DNA from: Gonium pectorale
Taxonomy: Eukaryota > Chlorophyta > Chlorophyceae > Chlamydomonadales > Volvocaceae
NCBI GenBank assembly: GCA_001584585.1
Contig: LSYV01000012.1
Coordinates: 2,168,510-2,232,509 of the forward strand
DNA: 64,000 nucleotides
Direction of reading: 5' to 3'
This document shows positions 44,701-55,905 of the stretch, in pieces. Under the pieces are notes generated by a model that saw only the letters and a program-made list of their open reading frames with translations, ran no database searches and was not told the DNA's origin. Position numbers and translations under genes: made by a program. Position 1 is the first letter of the stretch, and the number at the start of each line of letters is the position of its first letter.

Positions 44701-45777
44701 AACCTGTAGGTGGCCGACACCTCAACCCGACAGGGTCGCAACTTGCGTTGGCAGCTCAGTACGGGATGTCCGTGCGTGGCAGCTGCGGTGGCGGCTGCGG
44801 GCAGCTTCGTTTCCCCACCGCCGCCGCCTTAGTAGCTTGCGTCCTTCAGCCGAACTTGCTGGCGGCTGCCTCAAAAGCCATTCACCACGAGCCAGGCGGA
44901 AGTGTCCCCGTGGAAGGCCCCACTGTGCAGTGGCGCCGCTTGCCAAGCGTGCTGGGCGCCAATCAAGGCTCCAAACCGCCGTTTTCGCGTGGCCTATGTG
45001 CCCCGCTGGGTGCTGTGCTGCGTGCCTCTGGTGGTGGCGCCTGGTGAGGGTTGCGTACGTCTGCATGGCGGTGTACCGCATGCACCGCAATGCAATAATG
45101 TACTCCGCATGAAACCGGGGAGGCGGCTGCATGGAGCGTGCGCACACAGTGATGAGGAGGTGCGATGGTCTGCTGAGCTTTGGGTGCCCGACTGGTTCGT
45201 GCATCGTACGGTAGCCGTGCATTGCTCCTTCTGCTGTATGATTATGACGCCAAGGGGTCCATGTAATGGAAGCGCCGAGATTCCGAAATTGCACTGGGTG
45301 CAGGGTGAGTACGACGCGGCGGAGCTGCGTTCCAGGGACACTTTGATGTGCGCGGGATTGGTTCTTTGGTGCAATTTCTAGGCATGGGTAGGGCTGCAGG
45401 GGCAGAGCGTCCCAGGCAGGGGGGGGGCCACTTGCCGCTGCGCTCACCGTTTGCTGGGCGTTGAGGGCAAGCTATGAGGACTGCGTTCGGTGCGCATCCG
45501 GTGCCGTGCGCACGTGACACCAATGGCAAGGCACCAAACACAATTTGATCACTATCGGAACTACCCTGGCATTGAGTGCCGAGCGGAGGCGCCGCCCTTC
45601 GCCAAGTCCGAACCTGGCCGGGCCCTACGGCCGCCGCTGATGCTCCCCATGCTCTCGGGCTGGCACACAGCCAGGCACCAGGTACCCAGAGCGTCTGCAG
45701 CATGAACATACGGTACGGCGATGGACCGAGGCAGCGTTTGGCTGCGCCACCACTCAAGCACGCGGACCCACGGGTCA
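44701..45777. other. Intergenic spacer, no gene seen
   Basis: About 1.1 kb between the remnant and the 3' end of the zinc-transporter gene on the other strand. Nothing recognisable; the right-hand end is probably the transporter 3' UTR. Confidence 0.55.
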
Positions 45778-48700
45778 TCAGTCCCCCTCCGGCAGCAACG
45801 CAGCAATGAGGAGCGGCAGCACCGCACCCGCCGCCAGCCATACCAGCGACATTTGAGATCGCTGCTGCTGCGGGTTTGGGAACCCGCCCTCTGTTGCGCC
45901 CTCCTCGCCGTCGCCCCTGCTGCTGCCGCGGCGGTCCCGCCCTGCCTCGCTGCCAGTGGCGCCGGCGCCGGCGCCGCCTGCCTCAAGCGCCGCCGGCAGA
46001 ATGTGCTGCGTCGCCGCCGCCAGGAAGGTGCCGCCGGAGAGGAGCACCGCCAGGGCTACCGCCTGCTCCCCGCCGCCCCCACCTCCGTCGCCGACGGCGG
46101 CCTCGCCGCCCGCCTGCGCGCCCGCCAGCAGCCCGCTCAGCAAGTAGAAGGTGGCCAGCGCGGCCAGCGGGGCGGACGCGCTGAATGCGAGCAAACCTGC
46201 GAGAGTGCATTACAAGGATTGGAAGAGGGGCGATGGCGGGTAAAGATATGCAGCTGCGTTCCGTGGTCAAGCTGTTGTTGCAGGAACGTGCAGGTGCGAC
46301 TCGGATTGGAGCAGCGTTGGCGGGCGAGGTGTGACCCAGGGGTCGCGCCGTTCCGCCGTTCACTGCCCTCCCCCCCCCCGCCCTGGCGATGGCGGCTGGC
46401 TGCGGCACGCGCACTGGGCAGACAGCACCTGCTCGCTGACACGCCTTTGAAAGCGACCCACACATAAAGGGCGGGATAGCCGTGCCTACGTCATACCCTG
46501 TGTACGGCACAGAGACTGTACACCTCGGCGCATGTGTAATAGAGCGGTGGCGACCCCGTAGGCCCGCTTAGGCGTCATATGGCGGAAAGAGCTGTGCGCG
46601 GCACCGTCAGATGCGCGGGAGGTAGTCGGACACCCAAAGCCCAGCAGACCACCGCACCTCTGAGCACGCGCCCCGGCTGCCAGCCCGCCTCCGTCAGGTA
46701 GGCCGTCAGACCAAACGTGACGGGCAGCTTGTGCAGCATGATGGCCGCCGCCACCGTCACGGACAGGGCCGAGGGGCCGCCGCCGGCACCGCCGCCGCCA
46801 CCCAGGCTGGCTGCGCCCACCGCCAGCCCGTCGGCGGCTGCGGGGGCGGCAGTGGCCGGTGGCCGAGAGAGGAAGGGACAGGGAATGCGGGAGGAAGACG
46901 TGGAGGGACGTGCAGGCCCCATTGCGAGGCACGGCGAGCCACAGCACAGGGCCGAACTCGCGGCAATGTGCGACGCAAGAGCCGCAGGACCAGCTGCATG
47001 ATGCCGCGGCTTCCGCACATGCACGAGCTTGATACGGCTGTAGGGTGTTGCAGCATGCGTGCGCTTACCACAAGTCCACAGTGCACCGGCATGGCAATGC
47101 TGCTCGGGCTGATGCCTCCGCCCCCCAAACCCGGCAGGCCCTCGACTCCAAAGACCCCGCACGACCGTACGGTACGGAGAGCTCCCACCCCCCGCCGACA
47201 CCTCACCAGAGTGTATGAGCAGGCCCCCCAGTGCAAGGCCGGGGGAGCCGAAGGGTGCCCCGCTGGCCGGGCCGGACTGCGCTGCTGCTTGCGCCGCCGC
47301 TGCCACCGCAGGGTCTTCTGACCGCCAGCGCCCCAGTCCCTCGTCCTGAAGAAACAAGCCGCCGTGCGCACCCGCGGCAGTGGCTGATGCCGGGTCCGGC
47401 CTGCCGTCCGCCATACGCGGCCCGGTCTCCGGTGCGCCGGCCTTAACCTCGGCGGCCGGGCCCACGGCTTCACGGCTGAGCTCCAAGCCACCTGGCGCCG
47501 GCCCCCGCCGGCCCCTGCTGCTCCTGTCAGATGCCTCGCCCAGGCCCTGGCCAGGCCCCGACAGCCCGCGCGCGCCGCAATCCTCTGCTGCTACTGCTGT
47601 GTACGGCAAGGTACTGTACGGATGAAGGCCGTCCGATGCGGCACTGCGGCCAGAGGCGCCACGGTGCTGGTGGTGGTGGTGGTGGTGCCCCCCGTGGCCG
47701 AAGCCCTCGCCGCCGCCGCCAGGTCCCTCGAGCCAGCGCTGCAGCGTTAGCATGCCGACGAAGCCGAGCAGCAGGGCGCCGCCGGCGGTCCACTCCGGAA
47801 GGCCTCCGTCCTGCAGCGCATGCGGTACAGGTGCCCCAGCTAAGCGGGAAGCAGTTGGGAGCTCTATCCGCAAGCAAGTGTGCAGCAGCAGTGCTGCCCC
47901 CGGGGTCCAAACGGGGAGGGCCCCAGTCTGTCCGCCCAAGAGGGACCGAGAACGTGGTGCAGGGTCGGTGTGGCGCCTGCAACCGCCCACACGGCAATCG
48001 CATACAGTCTTGGGACGCCGCAACCTTCCCGCATGCCCCCCCCCGTGCGGGCCAACGCCGACCTCGCGCCTTGACCGCCCCCCTCGTGTGGCGCACACGG
48101 CTCGACGCATCGCCCGCACATGTGCTCTTCGCCAACCCTCAATACTGCCCTGCCTGCCTGCCCAGCCCCTGCCTTCCTGTCGGCCCCGCCTCACGGTCCG
48201 CTCCTGCAGGTTGGGCGCTCTCCCGCCCCCCTGCTGGCGCATCGGAGACGTGCCGCACCTCCTCGGGGTACGGGTTACCGGTTACCGAACTCCCCCTACT
48301 CCTCCTCCCCGCTCCCTCCCTCCCTCGCCACCTGCGCCCCACCTCGGGGGTCCCCTCCACGAAGGCGAAGAAGCCCTCTGGCAGCACCACGCCAAGGCCG
48401 CTGCCCAGCATCAGCCCCGCGGACAGCATGCGCAGACCGGGACCCTGCCGGCGGAGGAGCGGGGTCACAGAGAGGCCAGCGATGTCGAGGCCGCCTCGGT
48501 GCGGCAGCGGCAGCAGCAGCGTATACGCAGGGCGGGGAGCTGGAGCAGCCGTAGCCATACCACCGGGCGGGCGGACTGAGACCGGTGAGGCTGTGGTGTC
48601 CGGGCCGAGGCGGGCGGCCAAACAACATCGGCGGCAGCTGGGCACAGGCACGGGCCGACGCGTGTGATAATGCGAGGACAGACTTGTACCAGCAGCATGA

Positions 48701-49107
48701 AGCACCGGGCATGGGCCGCCGTGCCTGCAAGGTCCCCGCTTCGTCCAGCGGTGTGCGCTTTCGGCGTCTCAACCGACACGGTACCACTCTGCACCCGCGA
48801 GCTCTGGCAATGCGCTATGGTGCGGGATGCCCTTTGGTCGGATCCTTCAAGAGCCTGCAGCTCCTGTCGTGTCGGCGTCCTGAGCCGCCCCGCGAAGCAC
48901 CAGCCACCCACCCCTCCTCGGCTTCCCCTGAGCTAGCCGCACCTCCAACACCTCCGCCTGCCAGCCCCTGCCCGCCCGGCCTCTCGCCGCCCGAGTCCAC
49001 CAGAGAGGCGGCAGGCCGGTCAGCAGTGCGCCGAAGAACAAGACGGCGCAGGTAGCCCACAGCATGCCACCACTGCCGCTTGTGCCCGCGCTCGCAGCGC
49101 CGGCCAT
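45778..49107 (-). CDS. ZIP9: ZIP9 (SLC39A9)-type zinc transporter, ~486 aa
   Basis: Minus-strand exons 49107-48952 (alternative donor at 48943), 48444-48343, 47810-47207, 46837-46658, 46196-45778 join in phase. Membrane segment 1 is in LWATCAVLFFGALLTGLPPL; exon 2 gives LSAGLMLGSGLGVVLPEGFF, matching the ZIP9 segment ending in VPEG. The exon 3/4 junction restores GLLIHSAADGLAVGAAS (metal site of membrane segment 4), followed by IMLHKLPVTFGL (segment 5 metal site) and, across the exon 4/5 junction, VLRGLLAFSASAPLAALATF. The last exon adds two more segments and ends LLPEGD. A His cluster (GHGGHHHHHHQH) lies in a cytosol- or lumen-facing loop enlarged to about 170 residues of low-complexity sequence; animal ZIP9 is about 307 aa. 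Family members move zinc, usually at the Golgi or plasma membrane, toward the cytosol. Confidence 0.85.
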
Positions 49108-51385
49108 GGCCTCTGCCGTTCCCGTGATGACCGAAGCTGTCGGTTGAGCAAGCGATGGCGAAGTCCGGCGCAAGCGTTGCGTTCGGCCAGCCCGGACTGG
49201 CGCAAGTCCCAATGCGCAGCTGCACTGTAGTGGTGTAACGCTACTTCGATGTATGTGATCACGGACGATGTAGCGGCGATTATTAAGTGGTCCCCGAAGC
49301 GGGACGCTTGCGCGCTGAACAAGGAACTGCGCGCACGTCACGAGCATGTCTACCTCATTTCAAGTTAACGCTCTACCAACCCCTCAATGCGATGCATGCA
49401 CCGAAAGGCCACTGCACGACCACTAGCTTTCACCGTTGCAGCGGTTGCAGTACCGGCCAACCTTCAATACGGCAAAGGGTGTATGAGACGTTAGTTACCG
49501 TTGGGTAATTGGGGTCATCTGCTCGTTGGAACCCAAGTGAACATAGATATAGCGGAAACGTTTTGACGTGCGTGAACCGGTACTGGGGCTGAAACCTACG
49601 GGTCAACACCCGCACCCCGTCCGTAACCTTTTGATGTGCTCCGTACGCATGTTGGCTCAACGGCGCCTTCGACAAAGCTGCCATAGGCCGCAGAGGCTCT
49701 CCGTCTTAAAGGAGTCTCTGGAACAACCACTGCAATATCCAGCTCAGTACTGCACTACAGAGCTCGCAAGCCAGCGTGGTGGTGTGGCCGCGTGGAGGCG
49801 GTGCAGGCGTGTGAGACGCAATCCATGCGCACTGCAGCCATGGAGAGAGGTGCACCCAAATCATGAGTGCAATAATGTGTTCCAACGCTGCGGTCAGCGT
49901 ACTCCAGGAGCTTCCAATGGCACTTGACACTGAGTGAGAGACTCCATGCCTGAGGCAGGCAATATGACTCGGCAGTGCTATTACAAAATGCAACGACCCG
50001 GTACGTCATCAAGCTGTGCATTCATCATGGTCTGACTGTACGATCCTCATCCAATTTGTAATTGAAGGCCAAGGCATCCCCCTTCCACAACGCACCACGC
50101 ACCATGCAAAAACATCCGGCAAGCACGGCAATCCCTGGAATGAAACCAACCACTTGCGACAAGGGTTGAAGCAACTCCGCATGGTCCTTACCGGAATCCC
50201 CCGAGGGGCCGCATCATCGCCTCACCTAAACATCGGTCCTGCCAGAACCCCCAAAAGGAGGAAACAACTGTTCAATTCGACAGAGACATGCCAACGGATC
50301 GCCATTAACGCTACGTGAGCCACGTCCGTCCACAGCCGCGAGCTTTCAACGATGCTAGTCTACGGAAAGACGCATGCATGCACATGCTGGTCCGTGGCGG
50401 TCCGAAACGTTCCAAACAACTATTATGCTCACAGCGTCCTATGTCAACGCCCCGTCGCACCACTATGCACGTTGCGCCCTTGCGGCGGTCCCTCCCATCG
50501 GCTTTGGCTCCACGAGCTCGAGCTGTGCGCGTGTGTGTAAATGTGCGTGTGTCTTGAGGCAGCAAGCTAGCACGCCGCCAATTATGCGGCCAGCTTCCGC
50601 CCAGTTGTGCCCGACGCTCGCCGGGACAGCCGGACGAGAGAAATACCATCACGGCGGCGCGGCGGCCAACATTTATTGTTCCCGGCGCCCACCCACCAAC
50701 AATTGGAAGGTACGCTTGTTTGGGGACGCTCCCCTCGTCCCGCGCCAAGGTCGGCACAGGGAGACGGGTCCTGACCCGCTCTGACCCGCTTCAAATCATT
50801 TATTGCCCTTCGTTCAGAGCTCCCGCACCGCAATCACTGCACCGACCCGCCTCAGACGCCCTATGTACACGAGATGAAGGCGGTGGAGCCGGGCCCGCGA
50901 GGCGCAGCGGGCTATGTCACAAAATTCAAACCTCATCAAGGGCACGCGACTGAGCACGAGCGTACCCTCGCCGTACCGCCCGTGTCACCGAAACCCCATT
51001 GCAGCATCATCATTCTACGTCCACCGGCCTCGTCACGTGGCCACTTGGCGCAAACCGGTGTGTGAGCTTCAACGCCTCCGACCCTCCAGATGTATGTACA
51101 TTATCCCGCCCAGTCCCTACTGCAGGGCGAGGTGGCAGCGGCCGCCACCCAGCCCTGCCTCAGGGGGCCTCGCTCAGCTCATGAGACAACTCGGCGACCC
51201 CAGAGTCACCCGCCCGCGGTCCGTGCGTGAAGGAAACGTCACGCACCAGAGAAGGATAGGTAAGCATTCGGCGAGCGCGCGACGGGGCTGCCCTCCAGCT
51301 CCGCCTGCCGTCCGCTTCGCAAGCAGTTCCCAGTTACAGCGGAACCACAGCACTACAGCAGGGTCCAAGAGCCGCAGCTTGCGCG
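49108..51385. other. Intergenic spacer, no gene seen
   Basis: About 2.3 kb between two minus-strand genes. It should contain the zinc-transporter promoter (left) and the 3' UTR of the Pro/Gln-rich gene (right; a minus-strand TGTAA lies at 51334-51338, about 50 nt past the stop). No domain-bearing frame recognised. Confidence 0.55.
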
Positions 51386-54300
51386 TCATGGCTCAATCTC
51401 CTGCAGCAGGCACTTAAAGCTGTCCGCGGGCGCGGGCGCCGACTGTTCCGCCGCGCGCAGAGTCGCCACCCTGCCGAGCGCCGGCGCCGGCGGCACCAGC
51501 ATCCCCGAAGACTTGCAGTCCGGCACGCTGCTCGATGCCAAGGAGCCCGCCGAAATCTCCGGCTCGGGGATGGGCTCAATCGGCTCGGGGCAGTTCCTCC
51601 GCTCCGCCGTTGCGGGCGGCTGCAGGGACTCCAGCCAGCGCGCGGCGTGCGAGCCGTGAGCGATCCGCGGGTCGGCCCCCGCCGGTGCCAGCCCCGCAAC
51701 GCCGCCGGCGGCGGCGCCGGCGCCACCCGTGTCGCTGAGTGCCAGCGAGCGCGCAAGGTCCGAGGTGCCGACGGGCGCCTTGCCCGCGGCGAAGGGCTCG
51801 TCCGAGGCCGCCCGCCGCATGGGCTGCATGGACTCGCTGGCACGGAATGCGTGGCCGGGGATCGCGGAGCCGGAGCCCGTCGCCACCGGCGGCTGGCGCA
51901 GCGGCGGCGGAGGTGGCGGTGCCGGCAGCTCCCCGACGAAAGAGTCGGCTTCAGAGCCCTCGTCGTCAGAGTCTGCACCGCTGGCCGCCGCGGCGGCCAC
52001 CGCCGCGGTCGGTGATCTCGCCTCCGCGACCGCCTGGGAGGATTTCTCTGGGGTCATGGGCGCCGGCGGAACCTCAGCCGCCCCGTCCTCACAACCTGTG
52101 GCCTCGGCGTCGGTCTTGGCGTCCGCTGACGCTTCAGCGGAAGCCGCAAAAGGCTGTGACTTCTCGGACGTCAGCGCTGAGTCCTTCCCCCCTTGCTGCT
52201 GCTGCTGTTGCGGCGGGGGTTGCTGCTGCTGCTGCTCCTGCTTCTGGCGGTGAAGCATCTGGAGACTCGCAAGGCGGTTGAGCGCAGCAGCAGCCTCCTC
52301 CGGAGTCGGCGCCGTGGCGATGGGTGCCAGCGCGCCGTGCCTAGGCATGGACCCGATCGGCCGGAGCGTGCCGAGAGCCGCCACGGCCGCGCTCGTGCTG
52401 ACGTGCCGGCTGAAGGAGCAGCCGTTGTGCAGCAGCATGGGCTGTTGCGGGGGCAGCTTGAGCTGCTGCTCGCTTCCGCTGGCCGAGCTGCCGCCGGCGC
52501 CGGCAGAGTCGCCGCCCGGGGTGCGGAGGAGGGAGGGCGAGGGCAGCATGAGCTTCTGTTGGCCGGGGGGCTGCCGCAGGAGCGAGGGCGACTGCAGCAG
52601 CGACGCGCCCGGGTTGTTCAGCGGTGTCGGGCGGAGCGAGGGCGAGGGCTGCAGCAGCAGCGACGGCGGCCCGGGGCGCAGCGAGGGGGACGGCTGCAGC
52701 AGCGGCTGCGGCGCCTGCGGCTGCGGCGACAGCGGCGTCGGCCGTAGCGACGGTGACGGCCTGAAGGCTACGGGCGTCATCGCGGGGGGCACGAGGGGCT
52801 GCAGCTCCATCAGCCCAGCAACGCTGCTGTCCCCGGCGTACGAGCTGCGTCGGGCCATGGTGCCCCGGGGTAGGTGGCCCAGAGCCGGTGCCGCCTCGGC
52901 GGCGGCCATGAGGAAAGCGGCCGGCGGCTCCGCGCCACTGCAGCTGGCGCCACGGCGGAGGAACGTGGGCCGCGGCTCGTCCATAAGTGCCACGGGGTGC
53001 TCGCTGCTGGCGGCACCGCCAGCGGCGCCGCCGGCCTTGGCGCCGCCGTCCGCTAGTGACCCGCGGGTTGCTGCCATGGCGGAGGCCGAGGTGCGCTGCC
53101 CGCCTGCGGCGCCCGCCTCCGAAGACTCAGAGTCCTTGAACGAGGCGATGGTCACCATTCCCGGGTGCTGCTCCGCCAGCAGACCAGCGAGCAGACGCTG
53201 GGCTAATGCGCCGCCGTCGGGCGGCGTGGTCCTTGGCGCGCCTGCGGTCGGCGTCGCGCGCGCGCTGTCGGCCTTGTTGCCGGCGCCATCGCCCATGTCG
53301 CCACCGGACGCCGCAGGGGCTGCCGAGGGCGCAGAGGAGCGCCCGGCGCCGTCGCTGGCTCGGGGCGACCCGGAGGCCGAGGGCGCCGAAGATGCGGGCG
53401 CGGGGCCGGGGGCGGAGAGAGGCGACACCTCGTCAGCCGTGTCTTCCACCGGCGTCACCTCGCTAGTGCGGACTTTGGGCTTACGCCAGTTGCTGAACAC
53501 GTCCGAAAGCGCTGAGCCGCCGCCAACGCCGCCGCCAGTGGTGCCTGACGGGGAGCAGATTCGGGCTGCAGAAGACGGCCGCTCGGCCGCCAGGTCGGCG
53601 GTGGGCCCGATCAGCGAGTCCGTGGGCTGCAGTAGAGCGGGATGTGCAGGGGGGGACGCTCAGGGCGGGGCGCGGATGGGGCGCGGATGGACGGGGCGGG
53701 TTGCGACGGGCGCAGTGGGCTGCAAGTGGTGTGTTGGCGCGTCTCAGGCGAGGAGGAAGGTGCGATGGGTACGGGCTCAAGCGGCTACAGCGTTGGGGGG
53801 TGTCTCGTGCCTCGTCCTCGAACCCGGGATTCCGAATCATAAGGGGCATGGCAGGCTGCACTACGCTGCCTCGCTCCGCAAGTGGAAGCCCGCAACCGGC
53901 AAGTGAATCAGTGTAAACCGTCGGTTTGAAGCTGCGCCCCCAGGCACCGCGTGGACAGCACCCAACCACCCAACCACCCATGTGCAGCGCGCCGCCCCCG
54001 CGCCCGCAACACTGCCCGTTGCAAAAACCAAAGTAGGCATGATCCACCCTGGTGTGTCCCCTGGTGCGTCCCATGGTGTATCCCCTGGTGTGTACCCTGA
54101 TGTGCATCCTGATGTTTACCCTGGTGCGCGCGTGTGCTCCCATCCCCAGGAGCGCCAAATTTGTGCAACGCATCGCCCCCGTCGACGGAAAGCGGGCAGC
54201 CACTGGGCCGGCACGGGATTCACACAGCTAACCGGGGCGTATTTCAAACGTTTGTCAAGTCGCAGCAGAGCTCGCCCACCCAATGTCCTTTCGAGCCCAT

Positions 54301-54707
54301 GGGCCGGACGCTGAGCCCCCAAACACCGCGGGCTCCCGCCAAGGATCACGTCTCACCTTTTTGAACAGGACAAAGCTGTCGCTGCCACTACCGGGGACTT
54401 CCCCTTTTCCGTTCATAGGCGACGGCACGGCCTCTGCGGGTGCTCCTGAAAATGCGGCGGGCTTGGTGGGGCTGTCCGGCGCAGCGAGGGCGGCAAGATG
54501 CTTGACGGCCGCTGCATCTACGGCACTGCCATTGCGGGTTCCGGCGGGGGAATCCTTCCCCAGGCTGGTTGCCGATGGGTGTGGCTTCTGCGATGGCACG
54601 TCAGCTTCGTGCCGTGCGGATGTCCCGCATCCAAAGCAAGCTCCGAGCAGGCCTCCACCACCACTCTTGTGGTGCGCAACCGCCTTTACGTGGTCGTCTT
54701 GTTCAGC
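51386..54707 (-). CDS. Pro/Gln/Ser-rich protein with repeated SPSLRPTP motifs, 5' end not resolved
   Basis: Two exons are clear and join in phase 0: 54707-54357 (117 codons, opening AEQDDHVKAVAHHKSG after a TAG acceptor and ending DSFVLFKK) and 53626-51386 (746 codons plus stop). At least 863 aa; the first exon with the start codon was not found upstream. The first clear exon has a small Cys/Gly motif (GLLGACFGCG). Exon 2 starts PTDSLIGPTADLAA, includes VFSNWRKPKVRTSEVTPVED, then five copies of a P-S-P-S-L-R/L motif (genomic about 52520-52770), a Gln-rich run with Leu heptad character near LASLQMLHRQKQEQ, and ends SFKCLLQEIEP. The repeated SP/TP sites suggest a proline-directed kinase substrate. 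No family or function recognised; largely disordered. Confidence 0.6.
54047..54130. repeat. Seven imperfect copies of a 12-bp repeat
   Basis: Unit close to CCCTGGTGTGTC, seven tandem copies with 1-4 mismatches each, within the 730-bp intron of the Pro/Gln-rich gene. Divisible by three, so it stays open in several frames without being coding. Confidence 0.8.
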
Positions 54708-55540
54708 CTAACAGGCAAAGATGTAGAAGAGGGGGAAGGGGCTTGTGGAGGTGGGGACGGCGTGCGGGCATGGAGCTATAGTGAGCCACTGCGGCTATGC
54801 GGCTATCAAACGGCGAGAGCGGTTGGACACGCACCCGAGATGCAAAGTAGTTGTCATGCATTCCGTGGGCACTTGCAAAGCGCGTTTGCGCAGGCATGCT
54901 GCTGCGTACTGGTGCGTGACTGTCAGTGCAGGTCTCACAGTCGCTACTTGTTATTGCTAATTGCTCCACTGGACTGTAATTGATTCAGCCAGCTGCATCT
55001 GCAAACACTGCCTCAGTCACGGTATTGCCTTCGGCTCTGCTGGTATTGCGTACAGGCGGCGCTTCCTCTGCTGTTGTAAGAAACAAATTTCTAAGCTATG
55101 GGTGCTGGTGCAGCAGCAGGTGAGCCCATAGCCCATACCGACGTACGGGGAAGCCGAATGGAAGGGGGCTCTAGGGTGGGAGCTTTCAAGGCCTTCCGAC
55201 GACTAACATATCCTTGTGTTTGATTGCAAAAATCTGTTCTTAATGCACCATTGGCATCCGTGCATGCTTATTAACGGAACAACGGAAGTCGAGCTTCCTA
55301 GCCAAGCAACGCTTTGCATCCCGGAATTTCGTAATGTCACTATATAGCCTTGCTGGGAGTAGCTTCATTCGGATATTGGGGGTCGTATCACGTTGCGAAT
55401 GCGCACATGCGTGGGTAAAAGAGTAAGCGAGGGGCGTCGGGCCTACTGGCTGGACTACTGGCCGGACTGTCGGCATGACGCGGTGGCGCCAGTACCGCGG
55501 CCGGGGACCTGAGCAAGCTGCTCGTTGCTCTGGCCGCAGT
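54708..55540. other. Gap holding the unresolved 5' part of the Pro/Gln-rich gene
   Basis: The missing first exon and promoter of the minus-strand Pro/Gln-rich gene should lie here. A possible plus-strand ATG exon (MGAGAAA, then a GTGAGCC donor near 55105) was noticed but could not be tied to any gene. Confidence 0.45.
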
Positions 55541-55541
55541 C

Positions 55542-55905
55542 CTGGACGCGCGCGCCGCCTCCCTGGTTATGCGCGCGGTGCGCAAAACCGTCAACACGGG
55601 GCGCACCGTGGTGTGCACCATCCACCAGCCCAGCCGGGAGATCTTCGAGGCATTCGACGAGCTGCTGCTCCTCAAGCCCGGTGGCCGCGTCATCTTCAAC
55701 GGACCCATGGGTCAGGGCGGCACCAACCTTATAGAGCACTTTCACGGCGTCGAGGGAGTGCCGCGGTGCGCGGGGGGAGCGATTTGGTACGACCCCATCC
55801 TCACCTACCCCCAAGGACTGGATGCTGGACGCGGCGGGCTCCGCGGTGAAGCGACGGCTGGGAGTCGATTTCGCAGACGTGTGGGCCGCCAGCGACGTGT
55901 CCAAG
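55542..55905 (+). pseudogene. Fragment of an ABCG/PDR-type ABC transporter
   Basis: Starts immediately after the Walker B region at [17 protein letters not shown] and runs through the switch motif [20 protein letters not shown] and [16 protein letters not shown], a characteristic PDR-type nucleotide-binding domain 1 segment. The frame then shifts by +1 between about 55795 and 55818 and resumes as [20 protein letters not shown], matching the usual ...TWMLEVT...LGVDFAE region. The rest of both nucleotide-binding and all membrane domains is absent within the window, and the sequence before LDARA does not supply the Walker A or signature motif. It is a single or double exon copy that cannot encode a transporter. 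Confidence 0.75.

Noticed and set aside
47531..48667. 378-codon plus-strand ORF
   Set aside because: Antisense to the zinc-transporter exons 2 and 3 and their intron, and without any domain.
52278..53906. 542-codon plus-strand ORF
   Set aside because: Antisense to the Pro/Gln-rich gene. The minus-strand frame has splice-linked exons, SP/TP repeats and a consistent stop; the plus frame is a shadow.
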